A DNA stretch of 64,000 nt from Caldilineaceae bacterium (lineage in GTDB: Bacteria; Chloroflexota; Anaerolineae; Caldilineales; Caldilineaceae), in the NCBI GenBank assembly GCA_018003515.1, contig JAGNDO010000018.1:1-64000 (forward strand), given 5' to 3'. The translations under genes and the position numbers were made by a program. The notes beneath the pieces are model-generated. The model worked only from the letters and a program-made list of their open reading frames with translations, was not told the DNA's origin and searched no databases. The first letter of the stretch is position 1, and each line of letters starts with the position of its first letter. Of this stretch, positions 33,181-41,118 are shown piece by piece.

Positions 33181-35078
33181 TCGGTACAAACAAACGAGAC
33201 GATAAAAGAGGCCGGGCCGGGTGGGCAACCCGCTGGCCGGTGTGGACCTTCTTGGCCCTGTTGGCCCTCTTCGGTGTGGACGGCTCCACCGCCGCCGCCG
33301 ATTTCCGCCCGGACGCCGGCGCGCCCGTGGCTCCCCACTTGGCCGCCCAATTGGCCGCCACGCCGGACGGCGAAACCGTTTCATTTCTGGTGGTCTTGAA
33401 CGAGCAGGTGGACGCGGTTGACTTTGTGGACGGGGCGGAGATGTCTGCGGCTTCCCGCTCGGAGAAATCTGCCGCACTTTATACGGCTTTGACCGCTACG
33501 GCCCGCACCAGCCAAGCCCCCCTACGCGCCTGGCTGGACCAGCATAAGATCGCCTATCACCCCTTCTACATCGTCAACATGATCGAAGTCCGCGCCACCC
33601 CTGCCCAGGCCGACCAGATCCGTCGTCTCCCCCACATCGACCGCCTGGCCCCCAATCCATCCATCCCCCAAAATCTCCCTGCTATCGAACCAATCTCCCA
33701 ATCTCCCAATCTCCCAATCTCCCAGACACCCCCCCAGAACAGCACCGCCCTAACCTATGGCCTATCCGCCATCGGTGCGGACAAGGTGTGGGCCTTGGGC
33801 ATTCGGGGCCAGGGCGTGGTCGTGGCCAGCCAGGATACGGGGGTGGAGTGGACGCACCCGGCGATCCAAGCCCGCTATCGTGGCTGGGACGCGGACACGT
33901 CCACGGCCAGCCACGCCTACAACTGGTACGACGCCTTCCCCAACGACCCCAACCGGCCCACTTGGTGCGATCCAAACCCCCAAGTCCCCTGCGACGACCA
34001 CGGCCACGGCACCCACACCGTGGGCACCCTGACCGGCACGGCTGCGGATGGGGCTGCTTTCGCCAACATCGGCGTGGCCCCAGACGCCGAGTGGATGGGC
34101 TGCCGCAACATGGACAATGGCATCGGCACCCCGGCCAGCTACACGGCCTGTTTCGAGTTTTTCCTGGCCCCCTATCCCCAAGGCGGCGACCCGGCCACCC
34201 AGGGCCGCCCGGATCTGGCCCCCCACATCATCAACAACTCGTGGAGTTGCCCATCCTACGAAGGCTGTGACGTGGACAGCCTGCGCCAGATTGTGGAGAC
34301 CCTGCGGGCCGCCGGCCAATTGGTGGTCTCCTCCGCCGGGAATGAGGGAGCGTCCTGCGGGTCGGTGCAAAACCCGATTGCCATCTATGATGCCGCCTTC
34401 ACCGTGGGGGCTGTGGGCCAAGGCGGCACCATCGCCGGGTTCAGCAGTCGAGGCCCTGTGGATCGGGATGGCAGCGGGCGGGCCAAGCCGGACCTCTCGG
34501 CTCCGGGGGTGGCGGTCTATTCCAGCTATGTGGGGGACAGCTACGGCTATCTGAGCGGCACCAGCATGGCCTCGCCCCACGTGGCCGGGGCCGCCGCCCT
34601 GCTCTGGTCTGCCGCCCCAGATCTGCTCGGACAGATCGACCTGACCGAACAGATCCTGCTCAAAAGTGCCGAACCCGTGTTGAACGACCAATGTGACCCC
34701 GTGGCCGTCTCCCCCAATAACGTCTACGGCTACGGGCGGCTGGACATCTACGCCGCCGTCCTCATGGCCACCCACCCGGCCACGGTCACCATCACCTACG
34801 CCGGGACCGACGGCCAGCTCATCCCGGACACAGCGATGATCCTCACCGATCAGCGCACGGGCTACACCCGCACGATCACCACCGGGCCGGACGGCCAAGC
34901 CACCCTCTTCCCCATGCTTGCCGGGGAGTACACCGTGGCCCTGGCTCACCCCACCCTCTGGGAAGCCACCGTCGTGGCCCCATTCACCATCCAGGGCGGC
35001 GAAAGCACCGATGTGACGCTAAACCGACCATTTTCTATCTTGATCATGCCGATCTATCGAGTAATGCGTATCGAGTAA
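33177..35078 (+). CDS. Secreted S8 subtilase, paralogue of the previous gene
   Basis: A 633-residue subtilisin-like protease sharing propeptide and catalytic domain with the upstream gene. Catalytic residues are Asp220, His277 and Ser463. The start codon overlaps the upstream stop as ATGA. Residues about 167-178 (PISQSPNLPISQ) are encoded by a short-word DNA repeat (CCAATCT) between propeptide and protease. It lacks the duplicated C-terminal domain. The last residues RIE and the stop come from the 68-bp palindrome at 35056-35123. Confidence 0.9.
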   Translation: MIGTNKRDDKRGRAGWATRWPVWTFLALLALFGVDGSTAAADFRPDAGAPVAPHLAAQLAATPDGETVSFLVVLNEQVDAVDFVDGAEMSAASRSEKSAALYTALTATARTSQAPLRAWLDQHKIAYHPFYIVNMIEVRATPAQADQIRRLPHIDRLAPNPSIPQNLPAIEPISQSPNLPISQTPPQNSTALTYGLSAIGADKVWALGIRGQGVVVASQDTGVEWTHPAIQARYRGWDADTSTASHAYNWYDAFPNDPNRPTWCDPNPQVPCDDHGHGTHTVGTLTGTAADGAAFANIGVAPDAEWMGCRNMDNGIGTPASYTACFEFFLAPYPQGGDPATQGRPDLAPHIINNSWSCPSYEGCDVDSLRQIVETLRAAGQLVVSSAGNEGASCGSVQNPIAIYDAAFTVGAVGQGGTIAGFSSRGPVDRDGSGRAKPDLSAPGVAVYSSYVGDSYGYLSGTSMASPHVAGAAALLWSAAPDLLGQIDLTEQILLKSAEPVLNDQCDPVAVSPNNVYGYGRLDIYAAVLMATHPATVTITYAGTDGQLIPDTAMILTDQRTGYTRTITTGPDGQATLFPMLAGEYTVALAHPTLWEATVVAPFTIQGGESTDVTLNRPFSILIMPIYRVMRIE

Positions 35079-35123
35079 TGAACGTGGTCGACCACGTTCA
35101 TTACTCGATACGCATTACTCGAT
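35056..35123. repeat. Perfect 68-bp palindrome overlapping the subtilase stop codon
   Basis: Two 34-base arms (ATCGAGTAATGCGTATCGAG...GTGGTC and complement) form an uninterrupted palindrome. The ATCGAG-TAA in the left arm supplies Ile-Glu-stop to the upstream gene. A 68-bp sister is at 53898-53965. Confidence 0.9.
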
Positions 35124-35159
35124 ATTCGCTATTCACCTCACCAAAATGGAGAAAAACCA

Positions 35160-36176
35160 ATGAAGATCGATGTTTCCCTGTGGGTCGATGATATGCACAA
35201 AATTGCCGGCGCGGCCAAGGCGGCGGATGAGTTGGGCTTTGGCGCGTTGTGGACCAGTGACACGGCCCACAATCCCCACTTCCCCCTGGTCCTGGCCGCG
35301 GAGCATTCCAAGCGCATCCAACTGGGCACGGCCATTGTGGTGGCCTTCGCCCGCAGCCCTATGGATGTGGCCTATCAGGCCTGGGATCTGGCCCGGTATA
35401 GCCAGGGCCGCTATCTCTTGGGGCTGGGTACCCAGGTCAAGGGCCACATTGAGCGGCGCTTTGGCATGGAGTGGCGCACCCCTGCCGCCGACCACATGCG
35501 GGACTACATTGCCGCGCTGCGGGCCATCTGGCACAGTTGGCAGAGCGGCGAGCGGCTCAACCATCGGGGCGACTTTTACAAACTCACCCTCATGAGCCCC
35601 TTCTTTGATCCCGGCCCCAACGAGTTCCCCACGATTCCGATTTACACCGCCGGGGTCAACGAGCAGATGTGCCGCCTGGCCGGCGAGGTCAGCGACGGCT
35701 TCCACGCCCATCCCTTCCACACCCGCCGCTACCTGACCGACGTGGTCCTGCCTGCCATCGATGCCGGGGCCGCCTCCGCCGGACGCAGCCGGGCCGATGT
35801 GGACATCAGCAGCGCCATCTTCGTGGTGGCCGGGGACAACAGCAAAGAGATCAACGCCGGGCTGATGCAGGTGGGCCAGCAAGCCGCCTTCTACGCCAGC
35901 ACCCCCACTTACGCGCCGGTCATGGACCTGCACGGCTGGGGCGGCATCCGGGAAGAGCTGAGCTCCCTGGCCGCCCGCAAGCGCTGGGATCTGATCCCCA
36001 GCCTGGTCACCGAGGAAATGGTCAACGAATTCGCCATCGTCAGCTCGTGGGATGATTTGCCCGAGCGGATCCATGAGAAATACGACGGCATTTTGGACCG
36101 GGTGACGTTGTATATTCCCTTTGACCCGTCGCAAAATGTGGAGCGGTGGGCGAAGATTTGTGGGGCGTTTGGGTAA
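35160..36176 (+). CDS. LLM-class (luciferase-like) F420-dependent oxidoreductase
   Basis: A 338-residue TIM-barrel flavin- or F420-type monooxygenase. The family pattern is MKIDVSLWVDD, ADELGFGALWTSDTAHNPHFPLVLAAEHSKRIQLGTAIVVAFARSPM, followed by GLGTQVKGHIERRFGM. It resembles the TIGR03617-type subfamily found in F420-using actinobacteria and Chloroflexota. F420 use is inferred from the family. GGAGA precedes the ATG. It is flanked by the palindrome and the 134-bp repeat array. Confidence 0.88.
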   Translation: MKIDVSLWVDDMHKIAGAAKAADELGFGALWTSDTAHNPHFPLVLAAEHSKRIQLGTAIVVAFARSPMDVAYQAWDLARYSQGRYLLGLGTQVKGHIERRFGMEWRTPAADHMRDYIAALRAIWHSWQSGERLNHRGDFYKLTLMSPFFDPGPNEFPTIPIYTAGVNEQMCRLAGEVSDGFHAHPFHTRRYLTDVVLPAIDAGAASAGRSRADVDISSAIFVVAGDNSKEINAGLMQVGQQAAFYASTPTYAPVMDLHGWGGIREELSSLAARKRWDLIPSLVTEEMVNEFAIVSSWDDLPERIHEKYDGILDRVTLYIPFDPSQNVERWAKICGAFG

Positions 36177-36576
36177 CCCCCTCCTAACCTCCCCCAGGTT
36201 GGGGGAGGGACAGTTTTGACGTAGACGGAATCTCATCAACGCACAAATATCCGCACTTCCAACCACGGCCCCCTCCCCAATCTGGGGAGGGCTGGGGTGG
36301 GGTAAAGTAACCCCCTCCTAACCTCCCCCAGGTTGGGGGAGGGACAGTCCAACCGTAGACGGAGTGCCATCGTCGCACGAATATCCGCACTTCCAACCAC
36401 TGCTCCCTCCCCAATCTGGGGAGGGCTGGGGTGGGGTAAAGCAACCCCCTCCTAACCTCCCCCAGGTTGGGGAAGGGACAGTTTTGACGTAGACGGAATC
36501 TCATCAACGCACAAATATCCGCATCTCCAACCACGGCCCCCTCCCCAATCTGGGGAGGGCTGGGGTGGGGTAAAGC
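36177..36576. repeat. Tandem array, three copies of a 134-bp unit
   Basis: Units begin at 36177, 36311 and 36445. Each starts CCCCCTCCTAACC and carries a hairpin CCTCCCCCAGGTTGGGGGAGG, a 50-base middle (CGTAGACGGA...ATATCCGCAC) and a second hairpin CCCTCCCC-A.TC-GGGGAGGG. The two ends are imperfect inverted repeats of about 39 bases. No gene is seen within it. Confidence 0.92.
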
Positions 36577-36589
36577 GCCCAAAACCATC

Positions 36590-36970
36590 ATGCTCAAACG
36601 CACTGACTGGCAACCACCGCCGGATCTCTGGCGCAGACTCAAACCACTCGCTCGCCAAATGCGTAGCGAACCGACCGCGGCTGAACAGAAACTCTGGCAG
36701 CGTCTTCGCAAACAACAGATTCATGGCACCAAATTTCGTCGGCAGATGGCAATCGAGCGGTTTATCGTCGACTTTTGCAGCCCTCAAGCCAGACTAATCA
36801 TCGAAGTCGATGGCCCAATCCACGATTATCAGGTGGACCAAGATGCGATCCGTCAAGAATATTTGGAGGGGCTTGGTTTTCGGGTCATCCGTTTCACCAA
36901 TTTACAAGTCTTGAACGAGATTGAGGCTGTTGTGGATGTGATTGCCAAGGTACTTAACACCCCCTCCTAA
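36590..36970 (+). CDS. DUF559 (VSR-like) endonuclease-fold protein
   Basis: A 126-residue protein of the DUF559 family, with a restriction-endonuclease fold related to Vsr. Family landmarks are ARQMRSEPTAAEQKLWQRLRK at the N-terminus, then TKFRRQ, IVDFCSP with LIIEVDGPIHD (the catalytic D and EVDG), and GFRVIRF in the C-terminus. Its stop TAA at 36968-36970 lies inside the next repeat unit, so the final residues (TPS) are repeat-encoded. The gene sits alone between two three-copy repeat arrays, as if it formed one element with them. Confidence 0.88.
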   Translation: MLKRTDWQPPPDLWRRLKPLARQMRSEPTAAEQKLWQRLRKQQIHGTKFRRQMAIERFIVDFCSPQARLIIEVDGPIHDYQVDQDAIRQEYLEGLGFRVIRFTNLQVLNEIEAVVDVIAKVLNTPS

Positions 36971-37358
36971 CCTCCCCCAGGTTGGGGGAGGGACAGTCCA
37001 GACGTAGACAGAGTACCATCGACGCACAAATATCCGCACCTCCAACCACTGCCCCCTCCCCAATCTGGGGAGGGCTGGGGTGGGGTAAAGCAACCCCCTC
37101 CTAACCTCCCCCAGGTTGGGGGAGGGACAGTCCAGACGTAGACGGAGTGCCATCAACGCGCAAATATCCGCACTTCCAACCACTGCCCCCTCCCCAATCT
37201 GGGGAGGGCTGGGGTGGGGTAAAAGCACCCCCTCCTAACCTCCCCCAGGTTGGGGGAGGGACAGTCCAGACGTAGACGGAGTGCCATCAGCACACAAATA
37301 TCCGCACCTCCAACCACTGCCCCCTCCCCAATCTGGGGAGGGCTGGGGTGGGGTAAAA
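36960..37358. repeat. Tandem array, three further copies of the 134-bp unit
   Basis: Units start at 36960, 37094 and 37228, in the same orientation as the three before the DUF559 gene. The last one ends 17 bases before the next gene. Confidence 0.92.
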
Positions 37359-37374
37359 CTCAGAAAGCAACCCT

Positions 37375-38295
37375 ATGAAATATCTCCGTTGGACCGGCCT
37401 CGCCCTCTTGGCCGCCGCCATTGCCTTTATCGCCGTCAACTGGGGCGAGATCACCTTCGCCTGGGATCTGTACAAGGTTAAGCGCGTCTCGGACGCGTTC
37501 TATGCCGACTATCCCCTCTTAGTCAAGGACATCGCCTTCACGGACAAGTCCGATGTGCGGCTTGACCTGTACCGTCCCGACGACCAAGGCGGCCATCCAG
37601 TCTTCCTCTTCGTCCACGGCGGCGGATGGGACAAGTATGACAAGTTGCTCCATGCGCCCGTGGCCCAAAAGCTGATGCCCGAGGGGATGGTGGTGCTGAT
37701 CATGGACTACACCCTCTACCCCAACGCCACCTATCGCCAGCAGACCGCCGAGGTAGCCGACGCCATCGCCTGGACGATTGAGAACGTGGCCCAATATGGC
37801 GGCGACCCCGCCCGCATCACAGTGGGCGGCCACTCTGCCGGGGGACACTTGGCCATGCTGGCCGCGTATGATCCCCAGTGGCTGGCTGCCACGGGCCACA
37901 AGCTGGACGAGATCTGCGGGCTGATCGGCATCGCCGGGGTCTACGATGCCGACGCCCAGATGGTCTTCGAGCGCTCAACCGGCGGCACGGCCCCCATCAT
38001 GACCGCGGTGATGGAGGGGGAGCCCAACTTCGCCACGGCCTCGCCCATCACTTATGTGGCCCAACATGGCGCGGACTCGCCCCCGGTCCGCCTGATCCAC
38101 GGCAGCGCGGACGACACGGTCCCCCTGAGCGAATCCGACGAGTTTTTGGCCGCGCTGAAAGCCGCCGGCATCTCCAGCGAACTGCTGGTCTACGAAGGCG
38201 CAGGGCATACAGGGCTGCTGTTGGACGCCATGGTTGAAAACCCATCCCGGCTGGTGCAGGATCTGTCCGGGTTTGTAAATGGGTGTGGGCAATAA
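37375..38295 (+). CDS. Alpha/beta-hydrolase, carboxylesterase (BD-FAE-like)
   Basis: A 306-residue esterase with an N-terminal helix (residues 5-22, membrane anchor or signal), HGGGW oxyanion motif, nucleophile Ser154 in GHSAGGH, an Asp in GSADDTVP and His in GAGHTG. This is the bacterial BD-FAE/hormone-sensitive-lipase pattern, acting on short esters near the cell surface. No clear ribosome site; the promoter must lie in or before the repeat array. Confidence 0.87.
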   Translation: MKYLRWTGLALLAAAIAFIAVNWGEITFAWDLYKVKRVSDAFYADYPLLVKDIAFTDKSDVRLDLYRPDDQGGHPVFLFVHGGGWDKYDKLLHAPVAQKLMPEGMVVLIMDYTLYPNATYRQQTAEVADAIAWTIENVAQYGGDPARITVGGHSAGGHLAMLAAYDPQWLAATGHKLDEICGLIGIAGVYDADAQMVFERSTGGTAPIMTAVMEGEPNFATASPITYVAQHGADSPPVRLIHGSADDTVPLSESDEFLAALKAAGISSELLVYEGAGHTGLLLDAMVENPSRLVQDLSGFVNGCGQ

Positions 38296-38302
38296 TCCGA
38301 CA

Positions 38303-38331
38303 TGGAAAAGTTGTTGAGGATCGGCTATAAT
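38303..38331 (+). promoter_or_regulatory. Promoter of the antitoxin-toxin pair
   Basis: TGGAAA, a 17-base spacer and TATAAT (38326-38331) precede the antitoxin ATG by 46 bases. Confidence 0.45.
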
Positions 38332-38377
38332 GGCAGATGTGTGGCCATAAGTGTGCGGTTTTCCAACGGAGGACATC

Positions 38378-38656
38378 ATGATTCAAACATATCGAGCACT
38401 ACTACAAGGCAATCGATTGGAATGGCTTGAAGAGATCCCCAAATCGATGGCCGATAAAACATCCTTCCCCGTGCAAGTGACCATCGATACCCAAGACAGG
38501 GATGAAACCAAGGCAGAGGACGAAAGGGAACGGCAGAAGAGAGTGCTGTTGCTCCTTGAGCTGCTTTCCCAAACAGGGGCGTTTAGCGATATTCAGGACG
38601 CCTCGGCTTGGCAGCGAGAAATTCGTCTCGACCGACCCCTTCCTAACCGTAGTTAA
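38378..38656 (+). CDS. VapB-like antitoxin
   Basis: A 92-residue protein directly upstream (14 bases) of a PIN-domain toxin. The sequence (MIQTYRALLQGNRLEWLEEIP ... VQVTID) matches a common antitoxin type of VapBC-like pairs in Chloroflexota and cyanobacteria; no classical AbrB motif is evident. The acidic middle (TKAEDERERQKR) may be the toxin-binding helix. CGGAGGA precedes the ATG at 38378. Confidence 0.78.
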   Translation: MIQTYRALLQGNRLEWLEEIPKSMADKTSFPVQVTIDTQDRDETKAEDERERQKRVLLLLELLSQTGAFSDIQDASAWQREIRLDRPLPNRS

Positions 38657-38670
38657 GCAAGGAGGCCCCC

Positions 38671-39048
38671 ATGCTTGTTGATAGCAATATCATCATCTAC
38701 GCCGCACAACCGGAATACAAAAGACTGCGCCGTTTTATCGCAGAGCAGATCACCCATGTCTCGGCTGTCACCTATGTCGAGGTGTTAGGTTATCATCGAT
38801 TAACTGCGACACAACGAACCACCTATCAGGGTTTATTCCAATCCTTGTATGTTCTGCCAATCTCCTCAGATATTGTAGACCAAGCCATAATCCTACGACA
38901 ACAGCGCAAGCTAGGTTTGGGTGATGCGCTGATCGCCGCCACGGCATTGGTTCATAAATTAGCGGTTGTTACTCGAAACGTGTCGGACTTTCGCTGGATT
39001 GAAGGGATATCCGTGTTAGATCCTTTCGATGCACTTGGCCTTGAATGA
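38671..39048 (+). CDS. PIN-domain toxin, VapC-like
   Basis: A 125-residue PIN ribonuclease: acidic residues Asp4 (VDSN), Glu37 (YVEVLG), Asp85 (LGLGDALIAA) and Asp106 (NVSDF) are all present. It would cleave RNA when its antitoxin is lost. Expressed with the upstream antitoxin. A terminator-like hairpin lies 27 bases after its stop. Confidence 0.88.
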   Translation: MLVDSNIIIYAAQPEYKRLRRFIAEQITHVSAVTYVEVLGYHRLTATQRTTYQGLFQSLYVLPISSDIVDQAIILRQQRKLGLGDALIAATALVHKLAVVTRNVSDFRWIEGISVLDPFDALGLE

Positions 39049-39057
39049 AACACTCCT

Positions 39058-41052
39058 ATGACAGATGAACCCCAACAGGTGGCTTCGCCACCTGTTTTTA
39101 TGTCCAAAATCCCATATCTCCCCGAACTTCTGATCCTGGCCCTGGCCGCGCTGACCCGCTTTTGGCGGCTGGATTTCCACAGCTTCTGGTTTGACGAGGC
39201 GGTTTCCCTGCAATGGGCGGCGGCGGACCCGGCGTACACGTGGGATGTGACCTTGAAGCTGGTGCAAGAGAAGCACCCGCCGGTCTATTACATCACCCTG
39301 CACTATTGGCAGGCGGGGCTGGAGTTGCTGGGCTTGGGCCATAGCGACGCCGGGCTGCGGGCCTTGGGCAGTCTGTTGGGCGTGCTGACTGTTCTGGTCA
39401 TGATTTTACTGGTGCGCCGGGTCAGCGGACGGGTCACGGCCCTGCTCACGGGGACGCTGGTCGCCCTCAGCCCGGTGATGGTCTGGTATAGCCAGGAGTT
39501 GCGCATGTTCCAGCCGGCGGCCACGGGCATCGCCTGGGCGGCCTATTTCCTGATCCGGGCCTGGGAGAGCGAGCGCTTCCCCCCCCGGCTGGGCTGGTGG
39601 GCGGGGATGGTGGCCGCCTTTCTCTTTGCCCTCTATGCCTATCTTTTCAGCGCCTTCATTTTGCCCCCGGCGGGACTGACTTTGCTGCTTTTGGCCGGGC
39701 GCAGATGGGGCCGCAAATTCTGGGAAGGGGTGGTCGCCTTCGCCCTCACCGGTGCGCTCTATTTGCCCCTGGCCCGCAACGCCTGGCTGATCAACAGCGC
39801 GGAGAGCGCGCCGGGCCAGGCCTTTGCCAACTTCCTGCCCACGGTGTGGCGGCACCTGCGCGTCTTCACGGTCTGGCAAGCGGACTGGCCGGCTGGTGCA
39901 GTCACCGGCGCGGTCCTCTTGGCGGCAATTTTGAGTCTGGCGGCCGGGTTCTCCTTTTTTTTGAAAAAAGATGGGCATTTCTCCATAAATGCGGCGGGGG
40001 CGGCCTGGCCAACACTTTGGGTTTCCCTGCCCTGGCTGATGGGGAACGTGCTTTTGGCGTCCAACGGCGGGGTCTTTAAGGAAGATCGTTATTTCATCTT
40101 CCTGGCTCCCTTTGTGCTGTGGCTGATGGCCATGGGGATTGTCAACCTGGCCCGCTGGCGGCCTGGGGTGGGATGGACGGCCGGCGGGTTGATGGTGCTG
40201 GCCCTGGCCGCGGCCCTACCCACCCTGTGGACCCCGGCCCTCTATCGAGAGGATTGGCGGGCGGCGGCGAGTTATATCGCCGACTATCAGGACACCTCTC
40301 CGGTCCTGCCCAGCGCGGTGGTGGCCCATGTGGATTACACCCACCGCCCGGTGGATTGGTATTTGCAGCCCCGCTACACCTTTGACCAGTTGCCCGTATA
40401 CGGACTATTTGGCGGCATCCTCACCCCGGAGCAGGTGGAGACGGTGATTGCGCCGCCCCTTTCGGGCATCGAGACTGCTCTAGGCGCATCCACAGTCTGG
40501 CTGACCCAGAGCCATTTGGAAGGGCTGGATGATCAGGGATTAGTGGAACAATGGCTGGCCGCCCGCTACCCGGTGATCACCGAACAATATCCGGCAGGGA
40601 TCAAGCTGACCGGCTATGCCATCCGCACCCATTTTGACGCTCTGCCCGATCTGGCTCCCGGCGCGGTCTATCCCGACGCCGAACTGGCTCCCGGTCTGGT
40701 TCTGCGGGCCTGCGAGATCACCACGCCCACGGTCAATGTGGCGGACACCCGGCTACATCCGCCCAGCGGCTGGGTGCATGTGCGTCTGTGGTGGCAGGCC
40801 AGCGGCCCAATTGCCGAAGATCTGCGCCCCACCGTGCGGGTCCAAGCCGACAGCGGTATCTGGGGCGAAAAGCTGGAGCGCCCCAACCAGATCCTCGACC
40901 GCTTCCCCATGTCCGCCTGGGCCGTGGGCGACATCGTGCGGGACGAAGCCGACGTCAACCTCAACCCCCTTACCCCGCCCGGTGATTATCCACTCCTTGT
41001 CAGCCTGGACAGCAGCACCGTCCCCTGTGGGATGGTGGAGATCAAAAAGTAG
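39058..41052 (+). CDS. GT39/ArnT-like membrane glycosyltransferase
   Basis: A 664-residue polytopic protein (about 11-12 helices in the first 400 residues). The first periplasmic loop has the WFDEAVS acidic motif and HPPVYY that mark GT39/ArnT glycosyltransferases using polyprenyl-phosphate sugar. The C-terminal 250 residues are soluble. An ATG at 39100 (MSKIPY) may be the real start, because a hairpin with a T-run (39075-39099) lies between the two ATGs; neither has a ribosome site. Confidence 0.85.
   Translation: MTDEPQQVASPPVFMSKIPYLPELLILALAALTRFWRLDFHSFWFDEAVSLQWAAADPAYTWDVTLKLVQEKHPPVYYITLHYWQAGLELLGLGHSDAGLRALGSLLGVLTVLVMILLVRRVSGRVTALLTGTLVALSPVMVWYSQELRMFQPAATGIAWAAYFLIRAWESERFPPRLGWWAGMVAAFLFALYAYLFSAFILPPAGLTLLLLAGRRWGRKFWEGVVAFALTGALYLPLARNAWLINSAESAPGQAFANFLPTVWRHLRVFTVWQADWPAGAVTGAVLLAAILSLAAGFSFFLKKDGHFSINAAGAAWPTLWVSLPWLMGNVLLASNGGVFKEDRYFIFLAPFVLWLMAMGIVNLARWRPGVGWTAGGLMVLALAAALPTLWTPALYREDWRAAASYIADYQDTSPVLPSAVVAHVDYTHRPVDWYLQPRYTFDQLPVYGLFGGILTPEQVETVIAPPLSGIETALGASTVWLTQSHLEGLDDQGLVEQWLAARYPVITEQYPAGIKLTGYAIRTHFDALPDLAPGAVYPDAELAPGLVLRACEITTPTVNVADTRLHPPSGWVHVRLWWQASGPIAEDLRPTVRVQADSGIWGEKLERPNQILDRFPMSAWAVGDIVRDEADVNLNPLTPPGDYPLLVSLDSSTVPCGMVEIKK
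39075..39099 (+). terminator. Hairpin with T-run between toxin and glycosyltransferase
   Basis: ACAGGTGGC - TTC - GCCACCTGT followed by TTTT. It fits an intrinsic terminator for the antitoxin-toxin operon. Confidence 0.6.
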
Positions 41053-41118
41053 GCCGCGGATGAGACGGATTCGTGGCCTACTTGTAGCCTACTTTGTAGC
41101 CTATCTGTGAGGAATCCC

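Noticed and set aside
36177-37358. CRISPR array
   Set aside because: The units are 134 bp with the same sequence throughout and no unique spacers; no cas genes are near.
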